A DNA stretch of 39,905 nt from Bacillota bacterium (lineage in GTDB: Bacteria; Bacillota; Clostridia; Christensenellales; Aristaeellaceae): contig JAEZLW010000086.1 of NCBI GenBank assembly GCA_023415145.1, positions 1 to 39,905 on the forward strand, written 5' to 3'. A program made the position numbers and the translations under genes. The notes below the pieces were generated by a model that saw only the letters and a program-made list of their open reading frames with translations, was not told the origin of the DNA and did no database searches. This document shows, piece by piece, positions 24,833 through 32,089 of this stretch (the first letter of the stretch is position 1; the number at the start of each line of letters is the position of its first letter).

Positions 24833-25045
24833 ATTGCCTGAGGATGGCTCTGTTTGGCAAAGCGTCATACCAAGGGCATATTTCACATCCCTTTCATCTT
24901 TTTATGCTAAAGCACTGATGCGGATTCATAAACAATAATTTTGTATTGTGTGTAATCGCCATTGTGAGCGATTTTCTGATTTTTACTCGGGAGTTTCCCT
25001 ATCCACGCAAGAAAAAACGTGCCTGAAAACAAGGAGTTGGTAAGA

Positions 25046-26161
25046 ATGCAATCGGACTATCAGAAGCATACCAATGAAAAACGGATGGAATTGATCCGCC
25101 AGATAGCCAAGGAATTGCCCAGAGCCTGCGGCGATTTTTTGCGTGCCATCAGCACAACCACCAGCACATTGACAAGACTTGCCTATGCCTATGATCTTCG
25201 AATTTTCTTTACCTTTTTGGCAACCGAAATGCCGCAGTTTAACAGTGCTGATATGCGGGACTTTGCTGACAAGGATATCGATGCTATTACGCAACGCGAC
25301 TTGGAGCAATATGTAGAATATTTAACAATGTACTACAAGAATATGGAAAGAGAAAACGAGGAAAAATTAATCTCCAGGCCTATTTACAATCATGAACTTG
25401 GCATCATGCGCAAGCTTTCTACGTTGCGTTCCTTCTTTGAGTATCTCTTTTCCGGCAGCCGGATAACCTCCAACGTAACCACGCTGGTTCCCCTGCCAAA
25501 GCTCCATGTGAAGCCCATTCTACGGCTGGAGGAAAAGGAAATCGAGAAAATGCTTTCCATTGTTCAAAGCGGTGAAAACCTCTCTTCGCGCCAGCAAAAA
25601 TATCAGGAGTTGACCAGGCTCCGAGACTACGCAATGCTTTGCCTCTTTCTTGGCACTGGCATCCGCGTCAGCGAATGCGTGGGGATCAACATGGATGACA
25701 TGGATTTTTCCCAAAACGCCTTTCTGGTGACACGTAAAGGCGGAAATCAGGTAATGCTGTATTTCCCACAAGAAGTTGCGGAAGCATTGCAGTCCTACAT
25801 CAATGAAAGAAAAAACATGATTCCCCTGCCAGGCCATGAGGAAGCCCTGTTCCTATCGCTGCAAAAGCGGCGTATTACCCAGCGTGCGGTTCAAAACCTG
25901 GTAAAAAAATATGCGCTGCTGGCCGCGCCGCTCAAAAAGCGAATCAGCCCTCACAAGCTGCGCAGCACGTTTGGTACCAACCTGTATCACGAAACCGGTG
26001 ATATCTACCTGGTAGCGGATGTACTGGGCCATGCGGATGTCAACACCACCCGCAAGCACTACGCGGCCATGACAGAAGCAAGACGCAGGGAGGCTGCAAA
26101 ATACGTACGGCTTCCTGAAAAAGAAAAGAACGTAACAGAATCCAAAGAAGAACATGAATGA
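25046..26161 (+). CDS. Tyrosine recombinase, XerS-like
   Basis: 371 residues from ATG 25046, with AAGGAG 9 bases upstream; a GTG at 25019 is in frame but lacks a ribosome-binding site. All catalytic residues are present: R207 (G-T-G-I-R-V-S-E), K231 (T-R-K-G-G), H303 and R306 (S-P-H-K-L-R), H329 (L-G-H-A) and Y339 (R-K-H-Y). It is longer than XerC or XerD (about 300), and the long N-terminus, with a run of helices before the core-binding domain and an insert around residues 95-115, resembles the streptococcal single recombinase XerS (356 residues). Xer proteins resolve chromosome dimers at dif. It has no prophage or transposon genes around it and precedes lexA, which argues for a housekeeping role. 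Confidence 0.82.
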   Translation: MQSDYQKHTNEKRMELIRQIAKELPRACGDFLRAISTTTSTLTRLAYAYDLRIFFTFLATEMPQFNSADMRDFADKDIDAITQRDLEQYVEYLTMYYKNMERENEEKLISRPIYNHELGIMRKLSTLRSFFEYLFSGSRITSNVTTLVPLPKLHVKPILRLEEKEIEKMLSIVQSGENLSSRQQKYQELTRLRDYAMLCLFLGTGIRVSECVGINMDDMDFSQNAFLVTRKGGNQVMLYFPQEVAEALQSYINERKNMIPLPGHEEALFLSLQKRRITQRAVQNLVKKYALLAAPLKKRISPHKLRSTFGTNLYHETGDIYLVADVLGHADVNTTRKHYAAMTEARRREAAKYVRLPEKEKNVTESKEEHE

Positions 26162-26183
26162 TATTTCGTGTTGTGCAAATATA

Positions 26184-26197
26184 AGAACAAATGTTTG
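26184..26197 (+). promoter_or_regulatory. LexA (SOS) box upstream of lexA
   Basis: AGAACAAATGTTTG, an 11 of 14 match to the Gram-positive LexA box CGAACATATGTTCG, with the core GAAC-N4-GTT intact. It lies 8 bases upstream of the -35 element of lexA, consistent with autorepression. Confidence 0.75.
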
Positions 26198-26205
26198 ATT
26201 TTTTA

Positions 26206-26234
26206 TTGCAATCGCTTCTCCCCTATGCTATACT
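26206..26234 (+). promoter_or_regulatory. Sigma-A promoter of lexA
   Basis: TTGCAA (26206-26211), 17-base spacer, TATACT (26229-26234) with an extended -10 TGC. It is 34 bases before the ATG. Confidence 0.8.
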
Positions 26235-26268
26235 GAATTTAATTTAAACCATGTAAGGTGGCGTTGCC

Positions 26269-26877
26269 ATGAAAAAACCACGGGGTGACAATCAGCAGAA
26301 AATACTTGAATTTATCAAGTCTGAAGTGCAGACCAAGGGATATCCGCCATCTGTTCGGGAAATCGGCGATGCGGTTGGCTTGAAATCGACATCAACCGTT
26401 CATGGCCATCTGACCCGTTTGGAGAAAAAGGGCCTTTTGCATAGAGATTCCATGAAGCCGCGCGCCATGGAAGTATTGGGTGGGGATTTATTTCCCCGCC
26501 TGTCCGCCGTATCTGTGCCTCTGGTAGGCCGTGTAACGGCTGGCGTACCCATTCTGGCAGAAGAAAATATAGAAGAAAACATTGCCCTGCCTGAAAGCCT
26601 GGTAGGCGAAGGCACCTTTTTCATATTGAATGTAAAGGGCGAAAGCATGATAGATGCGGGCATCATGGACGGTGATTTTGTGGTGGTCCGCCAGCAACCC
26701 GATGCCCGCAACGGTGAAATTGTCGTAGCCATGGTGGATGATGAAGCCACGGTCAAACGGTTTTACAAAGAGAATGGCATCTTCCGCCTGCAGCCGGAAA
26801 ACACCACCATGAAGCCCATTATGGTATCCGAAGTGACCATATTGGGCAAGGTTGTTTCCCTGTTCCGTCGATTGTAA
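26269..26877 (+). CDS. lexA: LexA repressor
   Basis: 202 residues, normal length. It represses SOS genes until RecA filaments trigger self-cleavage. N-terminal winged-helix DNA-binding domain (residues about 1-68: G-Y-P-P-S-V-R-E-I-G-D-A-V-G-L-K-S-T-S-T-V). The cleavage site is A91-G92 (V-T-A-G-V-P), the catalytic serine S126 (G-E-S-M-I-D-A-G-I) and lysine K163 (A-T-V-K-R-F). The start has AAGGTGG about 7 bases upstream. An own SOS box and promoter precede it, and a bidirectional terminator closes the plus-strand half of the window just after it. Confidence 0.97.
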   Translation: MKKPRGDNQQKILEFIKSEVQTKGYPPSVREIGDAVGLKSTSTVHGHLTRLEKKGLLHRDSMKPRAMEVLGGDLFPRLSAVSVPLVGRVTAGVPILAEENIEENIALPESLVGEGTFFILNVKGESMIDAGIMDGDFVVVRQQPDARNGEIVVAMVDDEATVKRFYKENGIFRLQPENTTMKPIMVSEVTILGKVVSLFRRL

Positions 26878-26891
26878 GCATATTGGATACG

Positions 26892-26927
26892 AAAAAGGCT
26901 GGGGCAGTAAAATTGCCCAGCCTTTTT
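26892..26927. terminator. Bidirectional terminator between lexA and rodA
   Basis: AAAAAGGCTGGGGCA / TGCCCAGCCTTTTT, a 14-bp stem with one bulged G and a 7-base loop. The A and T runs at its ends give a T tail on both strands, so it serves the converging lexA and rodA transcripts. Confidence 0.92.
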
Positions 26928-26940
26928 CTTGTGATTCCAT

Positions 26941-28140
26941 TTACCTGTATCTGTTTGCCCGAAGCTGCGGCGCATTGACATACGCGGATAAGCTCCGGTT
27001 TCTGACCACATTCAGAACGAGGCCTACACCACCCATGTTGGTAACCATGTTGGAACCGCCATAGCTCAAAAACGGCAGCGGGATGCCGGCAATCGGCATC
27101 AAACCCAGTGTCATGGCAACGTTTTGGAAAACATGGAAAAGGAACATGCTCATCACGCCAATGATGATCAACTGTCCAAACTTGTCCTGGGTAAACCTGG
27201 CCAGGAAGAGCATGCGTAAAATAATCAGCAGGTACAATAGCAATATGATACCGCAGCCGATAAAGCCAAACGCTTCGCCGATGGTGGAAAAAATAAAATC
27301 TGTCCAGTCCGCAGGCACATAATCCAACTGGCTCATGGAACCGCTCACAAACATGCCGATGCCTGAGATGCCGCCGGAACCAATGGCGATTTTTGACTGT
27401 GTCATCTGATAGGCTTCATTGGACGAATACATTTCCGGGTTGAAGAAGGAAAGAATCCGTTGCACCCGGTAATTGTCACTGCCGCTGGCCATAGCGACGC
27501 CGTATATGACAAGCACCATTACAACACCAGCGGCTGCCATCCCAAGCAAAACTTTCAGCTTCACACCGCCAAAGTACAGCATGACGGCAAAAATGAAGAT
27601 CATCACGAACAGGGATCCCCATTCTCCCTGAAGCAGTATGATCACTGCCGGGAAAGCAATGATGGACAGGATGCGTACAAAATCCTTCCAGGTGGACATT
27701 GGCTCATTGTCCCTGGCGAGAATCCTGGCCAGGATCAATATCATGCCCAGCTTGGCAAACTCAGAAGGCTGGATGGTATAACCCCACAAGGTGTTCATCC
27801 AGGCCTTCACGCCGCTTACCTGAGATGTCACCAACACCAGAAAAAGAAGGAACACGCTGACATAATAAAAAAAGCGGGCCAGCAATCGATAGCTCTCATA
27901 CCGGAAGGAGACGATAACACCCAGAATTATTGGCGAAATCATCAAGAATATTGCCTGCCGTGAACCGTGTGTGGATTCTACAATATGGTTCAGCAGTGTC
28001 TTTTCTGGCGCAGAGTTCACCGGATATGTGGCAATTGTCACTGCCAACACCCCGAAAATGGCCAGAGCATATATGAGTATGATCAGTATGATGTCCAGGT
28101 GTGCTTTCGAACGCCTGTTTTCGCTGATCATCATAGCCAT
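26941..28140 (-). CDS. rodA: Rod shape-determining SEDS protein RodA (FtsW/RodA/SpoVE family)
   Basis: 399 residues with about ten membrane segments. SEDS proteins polymerise lipid II into glycan strands together with a class B penicillin-binding protein, here the product of mrdA in the same operon. Conserved stretches: Q-P-S-E-F-A-K-L, T-D-F-I-F-S-T-I-G-E-A-F-G-F-I-G (holding the Asp thought to be catalytic), and G-I-P-L-P-F-L-S-Y-G-G-S-N near the C-terminus. The usual Q-P-D-L-G-T motif is replaced by Q-G-E-W-G-S, a noticeable divergence. Start: ATG 28140 or, with better spacing from AAAGGAAG and an ATGA overlap with minD, ATG 28134. RodA is preferred over FtsW or SpoVE from the operon context. 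Confidence 0.92.
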   Translation of the reverse strand: MAMMISENRRSKAHLDIILIILIYALAIFGVLAVTIATYPVNSAPEKTLLNHIVESTHGSRQAIFLMISPIILGVIVSFRYESYRLLARFFYYVSVFLLFLVLVTSQVSGVKAWMNTLWGYTIQPSEFAKLGMILILARILARDNEPMSTWKDFVRILSIIAFPAVIILLQGEWGSLFVMIFIFAVMLYFGGVKLKVLLGMAAAGVVMVLVIYGVAMASGSDNYRVQRILSFFNPEMYSSNEAYQMTQSKIAIGSGGISGIGMFVSGSMSQLDYVPADWTDFIFSTIGEAFGFIGCGIILLLYLLIILRMLFLARFTQDKFGQLIIIGVMSMFLFHVFQNVAMTLGLMPIAGIPLPFLSYGGSNMVTNMGGVGLVLNVVRNRSLSAYVNAPQLRANRYR

Positions 28141-28937
28141 TCACTTCCTTTTTTCTCCCGGCGGAAGAGGCGAAGAAATACCGAACGGGAGTCTTTTTCC
28201 ATAACAGGAATGGGCACCTGCTCGCCGATGAGCCGCCGCACAATTCTATCAATGGCCGACTGTACATCCCCCTTGCCTTCGATGGCAGTCATGTGCCGAA
28301 GCAGATGGCGGTATACCTGCTCGGACTTGGGCACAACGCCCAGAAGCTGCAAATCAAGTGTCTCTGCAATGACTTCAGGAGCATACATATCCCCTGAACG
28401 CATCATGTCTGCAATAGCCTGATTGATAATCAGCATAGGCCTGGGCAAACCATATGCGGTAACCAGCCCGCAGACACGTTCCACATCGCGCATGGCCACA
28501 TCATCCGGTGTAGTGACCAGGATGGTGTCATCGGCGGAACCCAATACATTTTGAAATCCCCTGCCAATGCCGGCCGGACAATCCACAAGCACATAGGCAA
28601 AGCTTTTTTTAAGCCGGAATATGATCCGCTGCATGTCCAGGTCGGTTACCTGGGTGGAGTCGCACATCTGAGCGGCAGGCAGCAGCGATAACGTCGGGTA
28701 ACGCCAATGACTGATAAGCGCTTGCCGCAATTTGCATACGCCTCGCACTACGTCCACCAGGTCATATACGATATGACTTTCCAAACCCAGCATCACATCC
28801 AGGCTTCGAAGACCGATATCCGCATCCACTACAGCTACACGCTGCCCACGCATGGCCAAACCAACGGCCAGGGCGGCTGCCAAGGTCGACTTCCCCACTC
28901 CGCCTTTTCCGGAGGCAATCATCCATGCTTGGCTCAT
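28131..28937 (-). CDS. minD: Septum-site determining ATPase MinD
   Basis: 268 residues from ATG 28937 (AAAGGA about 8 bases upstream); an open frame continues upstream inside mrdA but lacks a start site. Deviant Walker A S-G-K-G-G-V-G-K-S-T with the signature K11 and K16, then V-V-D-A-D-I-G-L-R-S-L-D (switch I) and V-L-V-D-C-P-A-G-I (Walker B). The C-terminus has a short amphipathic stretch (V-F-L-R-L-F-R-R-E) that could serve as the membrane-targeting helix, with ten residues after it. MinD positions the division site by placing MinC at the membrane. Neither minC nor minE is next to it; mrdA ends 19 bases upstream and rodA starts within its stop. Confidence 0.9.
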   Translation of the reverse strand: MSQAWMIASGKGGVGKSTLAAALAVGLAMRGQRVAVVDADIGLRSLDVMLGLESHIVYDLVDVVRGVCKLRQALISHWRYPTLSLLPAAQMCDSTQVTDLDMQRIIFRLKKSFAYVLVDCPAGIGRGFQNVLGSADDTILVTTPDDVAMRDVERVCGLVTAYGLPRPMLIINQAIADMMRSGDMYAPEVIAETLDLQLLGVVPKSEQVYRHLLRHMTAIEGKGDVQSAIDRIVRRLIGEQVPIPVMEKDSRSVFLRLFRREKKGSEWL

Positions 28938-28956
28938 CAGGTTCGTCCTTTCCAGA

Positions 28957-31518
28957 TCATGGGGAAAGCTGGTTGCCGCCTGGCAGTGTGGACTCTTCGG
29001 TACGCAATGTCTTTTGATCCATATACCACTGGACAAAATCCTTGACTGCGCGAGATGCATCGGCTCCGGAAAAACCGTTGGGGACGAAAGAGACAACGGC
29101 TATCTCGGGCTTGTCATAAGGCGCGTAGGAAACAAACCAGGAGTTGTTTTCCAAATCAATATCAGAGTTTTCTGCCGTTCCGGTCTTCCCGGCAATCTCA
29201 TCCTTGTACGGGAAATCCCTAAAGTGCCTTTCAGCCGTACCGGTTTCATCTACCACGCCCTTCATCCCTGCCTTGATGGCGCTTAAATATTGTTCGGCAC
29301 CTTCAATGGTGTTGAAAAGCGTTGGCGTACGCTGGCTGATAACCTCCCCATCCGGAGAAATGATGGAGTCCACCAGCATCAGGTTGTACACGTCTCCGCC
29401 ATTGGCAAGGGCTGCCACGTAACGGGAAACCGCGGCAGGCGTCAAAACGGTGATACCCTGGCCGATGGCAGATTGTATGGAGTAGCTGCCGCCCCACTTG
29501 ATCTCATTCAGATAGCTGAATGCGTCTCCGATAACGGCTTGAAGATATACCATTTCCTGAGTCATGTTCAGTTCTTCCATCAAAATCATACGCATATTCT
29601 TGATCCAGGTTTCGCCATCCGGGCCTTGTTCGGTAATCACCGCCATATCCATCAGCCGCTTGGCGCACCGGTTCAACCGTTCCTCATCGTATATGATCTT
29701 GCGGCTGGCGCCAAAGTTGCGAAAATGCTTCTTCAGCGAGTTGAACACGATAATGGGCTTGGACGTATCCTGGTACGCTTCCCCCATTGCCCGCTCCGGG
29801 TCGTACAGAGTGGTTTGCGTACCAACAACGCTGCGGGATTCACCAGGAAGGTCGATGCCTGTCTTGGATGTCAAGCCCAGTAGTGATGCATACTTGTACA
29901 TCGCATCGCCGTTTTGATTCAACTGAAACAGGCGGCTTCCCAAATCAAAGAAGAAATAGTTACAGGAGTTTTTAATCCCCTGTACAATCGTCTGGTTTTG
30001 ATGCTTAAAACGTTCATTTTCGGGAACCCAGCACTTGGGTGCTTTGGACAAATCCTGTTCATATTTTCTGAAGTAGCCTTCGTCGTCAATCTCCGTAGAG
30101 ATTGTAAAACCGGTCTTCTCACTTTCCATCAACGCAGCCAGGCCGGTAACCATCTTATAAATCGAACCGGGAGCGCCACGCGCCTGGATAGCATAGTTCA
30201 AAAAAAGCCCGCGGGGATCCAATTGTATTTGTTTTGCCGCTTCTCCGCCGGCCACCAGCGCATTCAGGTCATAGGTAGGATAATTGGCCATCGCCAGTAC
30301 CCTGCCCTCCATGTCAATTACCATCAAAACGCCATGCTCCGCCAATCGGATAGGAAATTTATCCCAATTTCGGTCGACAAAAGCTTCTTTGTTTGCTTCC
30401 TTCCACTTGTTGTCTACCATCTTTGCTTCCTGTTTATCGCGGATATACTTTACGTTGTCGGCAATGGCCCGCTCCGCAATCTGCTGATAACTGGCAATGA
30501 TCGTCAGCTTTACGTTATTGCCGTCCTTGGGCTCAACAGAGAATTTCTCCCGCGTAACCTTGCCCAGCCGGTCCCGCTCCAATTCTTTATAACCCTGACG
30601 CTGCGAAGAATTTTGGGTCAGCCAATCTTCCATGGAAGACTCAATACCGTCTCGTCCAATCAAATCGTTGAATGAGTAGCCTTTGGCTTTCAGCTCTTCA
30701 TATTTTTCTTTGGAATAGATCGCGCCAGTGTAACCGATGATCTGGGCGGCCAGGGTAGACCTGGGATACACCCTTTTTGTGCCAACGGAAATTTCCATGC
30801 CCGGCAAAAGCATGGATCGTGTTTCCACCTCGAACACCGTTTCATAGGGTACATCCTTGGCAATGACGATTGGCTGGGAGTTGAACAGATTCATTTGCAT
30901 TTCGGAATAGACAGCCATGACTTTCATCATCAGCGCTTCATCCATATCCGTAGGAATCTGATATCTCGCTTTTAGCCCTTTCAAATTATTAATGCCGTTT
31001 ACGCACGCGTCAGCCGTGGGATAGGAGGTCTTGGGCAGGTAATGGTTGCTGCGCCATTGCCTTTCCCGCTGCTCAAGGACCGCGTCGGATACACCGCTGC
31101 CAAAATTGAAACGCCATTCCTCTGTCTGCGAATCATACTCAAGCACTGAGGAAACAGACATCTGGCTTCCGTTTTTTTCAATAATGCCAATGGTTTGGGT
31201 AATGGACTCTGTAAATGCCTGATAGTCTTTTGCTAAGTTCTGAGACCCGTCCCGGTAGAAGGTGACATTGTATGTAGGTTCATCCTGCGCCAGAATGACG
31301 GAATTTGCGTCTGTAATCATGCCGCGGCTTCCCCGCAAGGTTACTTTTGTGGTACGTTTGCTCTCCGCCTGGCTGACATAGGCATCGGCGCCATAAAGCT
31401 GCAGGTCCAATAAGCCCAAGAGCAGATATCCAAAAATGAGAAGGATGACAAGGACGAAGAACAGGTAGCGTCCATTTGCTTGGGCAAAGGACCGATCCCT
31501 AGCGGAATGATTGGTCAA
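28957..31518 (-). CDS. mrdA: Penicillin-binding protein 2 (class B transpeptidase, elongasome)
   Basis: 853 residues. The start is TTG 31518, with AAAGGAGG 7 bases upstream and only 14 bases after mreD; a longer frame into mreD has no start site. One membrane anchor near residues 17-42 (L-F-F-V-L-V-I-L-L-I-F-G-Y-L-L), a dimerisation domain with R-G-S-R-G-M-I-T-D, and the transpeptidase domain with S452-I-Y-K455, S518-C-N and K778-T-G. PBP2 cross-links glycan made by RodA during lateral growth. It is over 200 residues longer than E. coli PBP2 (633), from an expanded N-terminal region (about residues 100-180) and inserts within the transpeptidase domain, as in Gram-positive relatives. Confidence 0.93.
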   Translation of the reverse strand: MTNHSARDRSFAQANGRYLFFVLVILLIFGYLLLGLLDLQLYGADAYVSQAESKRTTKVTLRGSRGMITDANSVILAQDEPTYNVTFYRDGSQNLAKDYQAFTESITQTIGIIEKNGSQMSVSSVLEYDSQTEEWRFNFGSGVSDAVLEQRERQWRSNHYLPKTSYPTADACVNGINNLKGLKARYQIPTDMDEALMMKVMAVYSEMQMNLFNSQPIVIAKDVPYETVFEVETRSMLLPGMEISVGTKRVYPRSTLAAQIIGYTGAIYSKEKYEELKAKGYSFNDLIGRDGIESSMEDWLTQNSSQRQGYKELERDRLGKVTREKFSVEPKDGNNVKLTIIASYQQIAERAIADNVKYIRDKQEAKMVDNKWKEANKEAFVDRNWDKFPIRLAEHGVLMVIDMEGRVLAMANYPTYDLNALVAGGEAAKQIQLDPRGLFLNYAIQARGAPGSIYKMVTGLAALMESEKTGFTISTEIDDEGYFRKYEQDLSKAPKCWVPENERFKHQNQTIVQGIKNSCNYFFFDLGSRLFQLNQNGDAMYKYASLLGLTSKTGIDLPGESRSVVGTQTTLYDPERAMGEAYQDTSKPIIVFNSLKKHFRNFGASRKIIYDEERLNRCAKRLMDMAVITEQGPDGETWIKNMRMILMEELNMTQEMVYLQAVIGDAFSYLNEIKWGGSYSIQSAIGQGITVLTPAAVSRYVAALANGGDVYNLMLVDSIISPDGEVISQRTPTLFNTIEGAEQYLSAIKAGMKGVVDETGTAERHFRDFPYKDEIAGKTGTAENSDIDLENNSWFVSYAPYDKPEIAVVSFVPNGFSGADASRAVKDFVQWYMDQKTLRTEESTLPGGNQLSP

Positions 31519-31532
31519 ATTGCTGCCTCCTT

Positions 31533-32087
31533 TCAAACGGCTGCCTGAACATTGGTCTTTTTGGCATACATGCCAAGAAGCCAGCGGATGGGCAGCAGTG
31601 TCAAAGCGGTTACTAAGCCTGTATACGCAATAGAGCCCAGCGCACGAAAGGTTTGAGTCCATCCAATGTCTACACCATTTAGATAAATAAACACCAAATG
31701 AACAACTTCGAACCAGGTGATGTCAAACAGAACGCATAAAAGGGTGCGCAGTTTGGGATCACTGTTGGTACCCGGCTTGCCCTGGCTTCGCTCCTGCTCC
31801 AGCTTTCGTTCAGATTTATCTGCAAAAATCAAGCTTCCCAACTGCCCGATGGCTGGATAAGCGATCAGATACAAATTTGGCAGGCCGCCAATCATCACTT
31901 CCATCAATATGCCTGCCGTACAGGCAATGCCAAAGGTATAGAAGCGTCCATAGGCGACGGTGGCAATGGCGATCAGCGAAAACAGCAGATTGGGTGTGAT
32001 GCTCCCGATGGAAAAGTATGGAATGATGCATACTTGGCACAAATACCCGAGCAAAACAAGAAGGATAGCCCGTAACACCTTGCGCAA
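31533..32087 (-). CDS. mreD: Rod shape-determining protein MreD
   Basis: 184 residues with five or six membrane segments; E. coli MreD is 162. It is an integral membrane partner of MreC in the elongasome. A hydrophilic charged loop (K-S-E-R-K-L-E-Q-E-R) lies near residues 92-112. The start is TTG 32087, preceded by GGAGGGGG 7 bases upstream; that ribosome-binding site is encoded by the last codons of mreC (V-E-G-D), whose stop is just before it, so the two are coupled. Identity rests on topology and position between mreC and mrdA, as sequence conservation in MreD is low. Confidence 0.88.
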   Translation of the reverse strand: MRKVLRAILLVLLGYLCQVCIIPYFSIGSITPNLLFSLIAIATVAYGRFYTFGIACTAGILMEVMIGGLPNLYLIAYPAIGQLGSLIFADKSERKLEQERSQGKPGTNSDPKLRTLLCVLFDITWFEVVHLVFIYLNGVDIGWTQTFRALGSIAYTGLVTALTLLPIRWLLGMYAKKTNVQAAV

Positions 32088-32089
32088 GC

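Larger units (their letters stand above)
24730..25045 (+). other. Intergenic region with palindrome, promoter and structured leader
   Basis: No coding sequence seen. From left to right: a hairpin without a T tail (GGGAAGG / CCTTCCC, 24738-24759) right after rnhA; the 32-bp imperfect palindrome; a strong promoter; then about 205 bases of leader before the recombinase start. The leader contains three small hairpins: AAGGG / CCCTT (24872-24893, followed by a T-rich stretch), ACAATA / TATTGT (24932-24949) and AATCGC / GCGATT (24954-24973, followed by TTCTGATTTTT). I recognise no riboswitch family in it. Confidence 0.6.

Noticed and set aside
24839..25045. Riboswitch or T-box in the recombinase leader
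   Set aside because: No T-box sequence, specifier loop or known aptamer core could be recognised.
25046..26161. The tyrosine recombinase read as a prophage or transposon integrase
   Set aside because: No mobile genes, tRNA-borne attachment repeats or flanking direct repeats were seen around it, and the neighbours are housekeeping genes. The tRNA-Trp gene 1.8 kb away shows no duplicate end nearby.
28938..29096. N-terminal extension of minD by 53 residues
   Set aside because: The extension overlaps mrdA, lacks a ribosome-binding site and does not look like MinD; the Walker region starts properly from ATG 28937.
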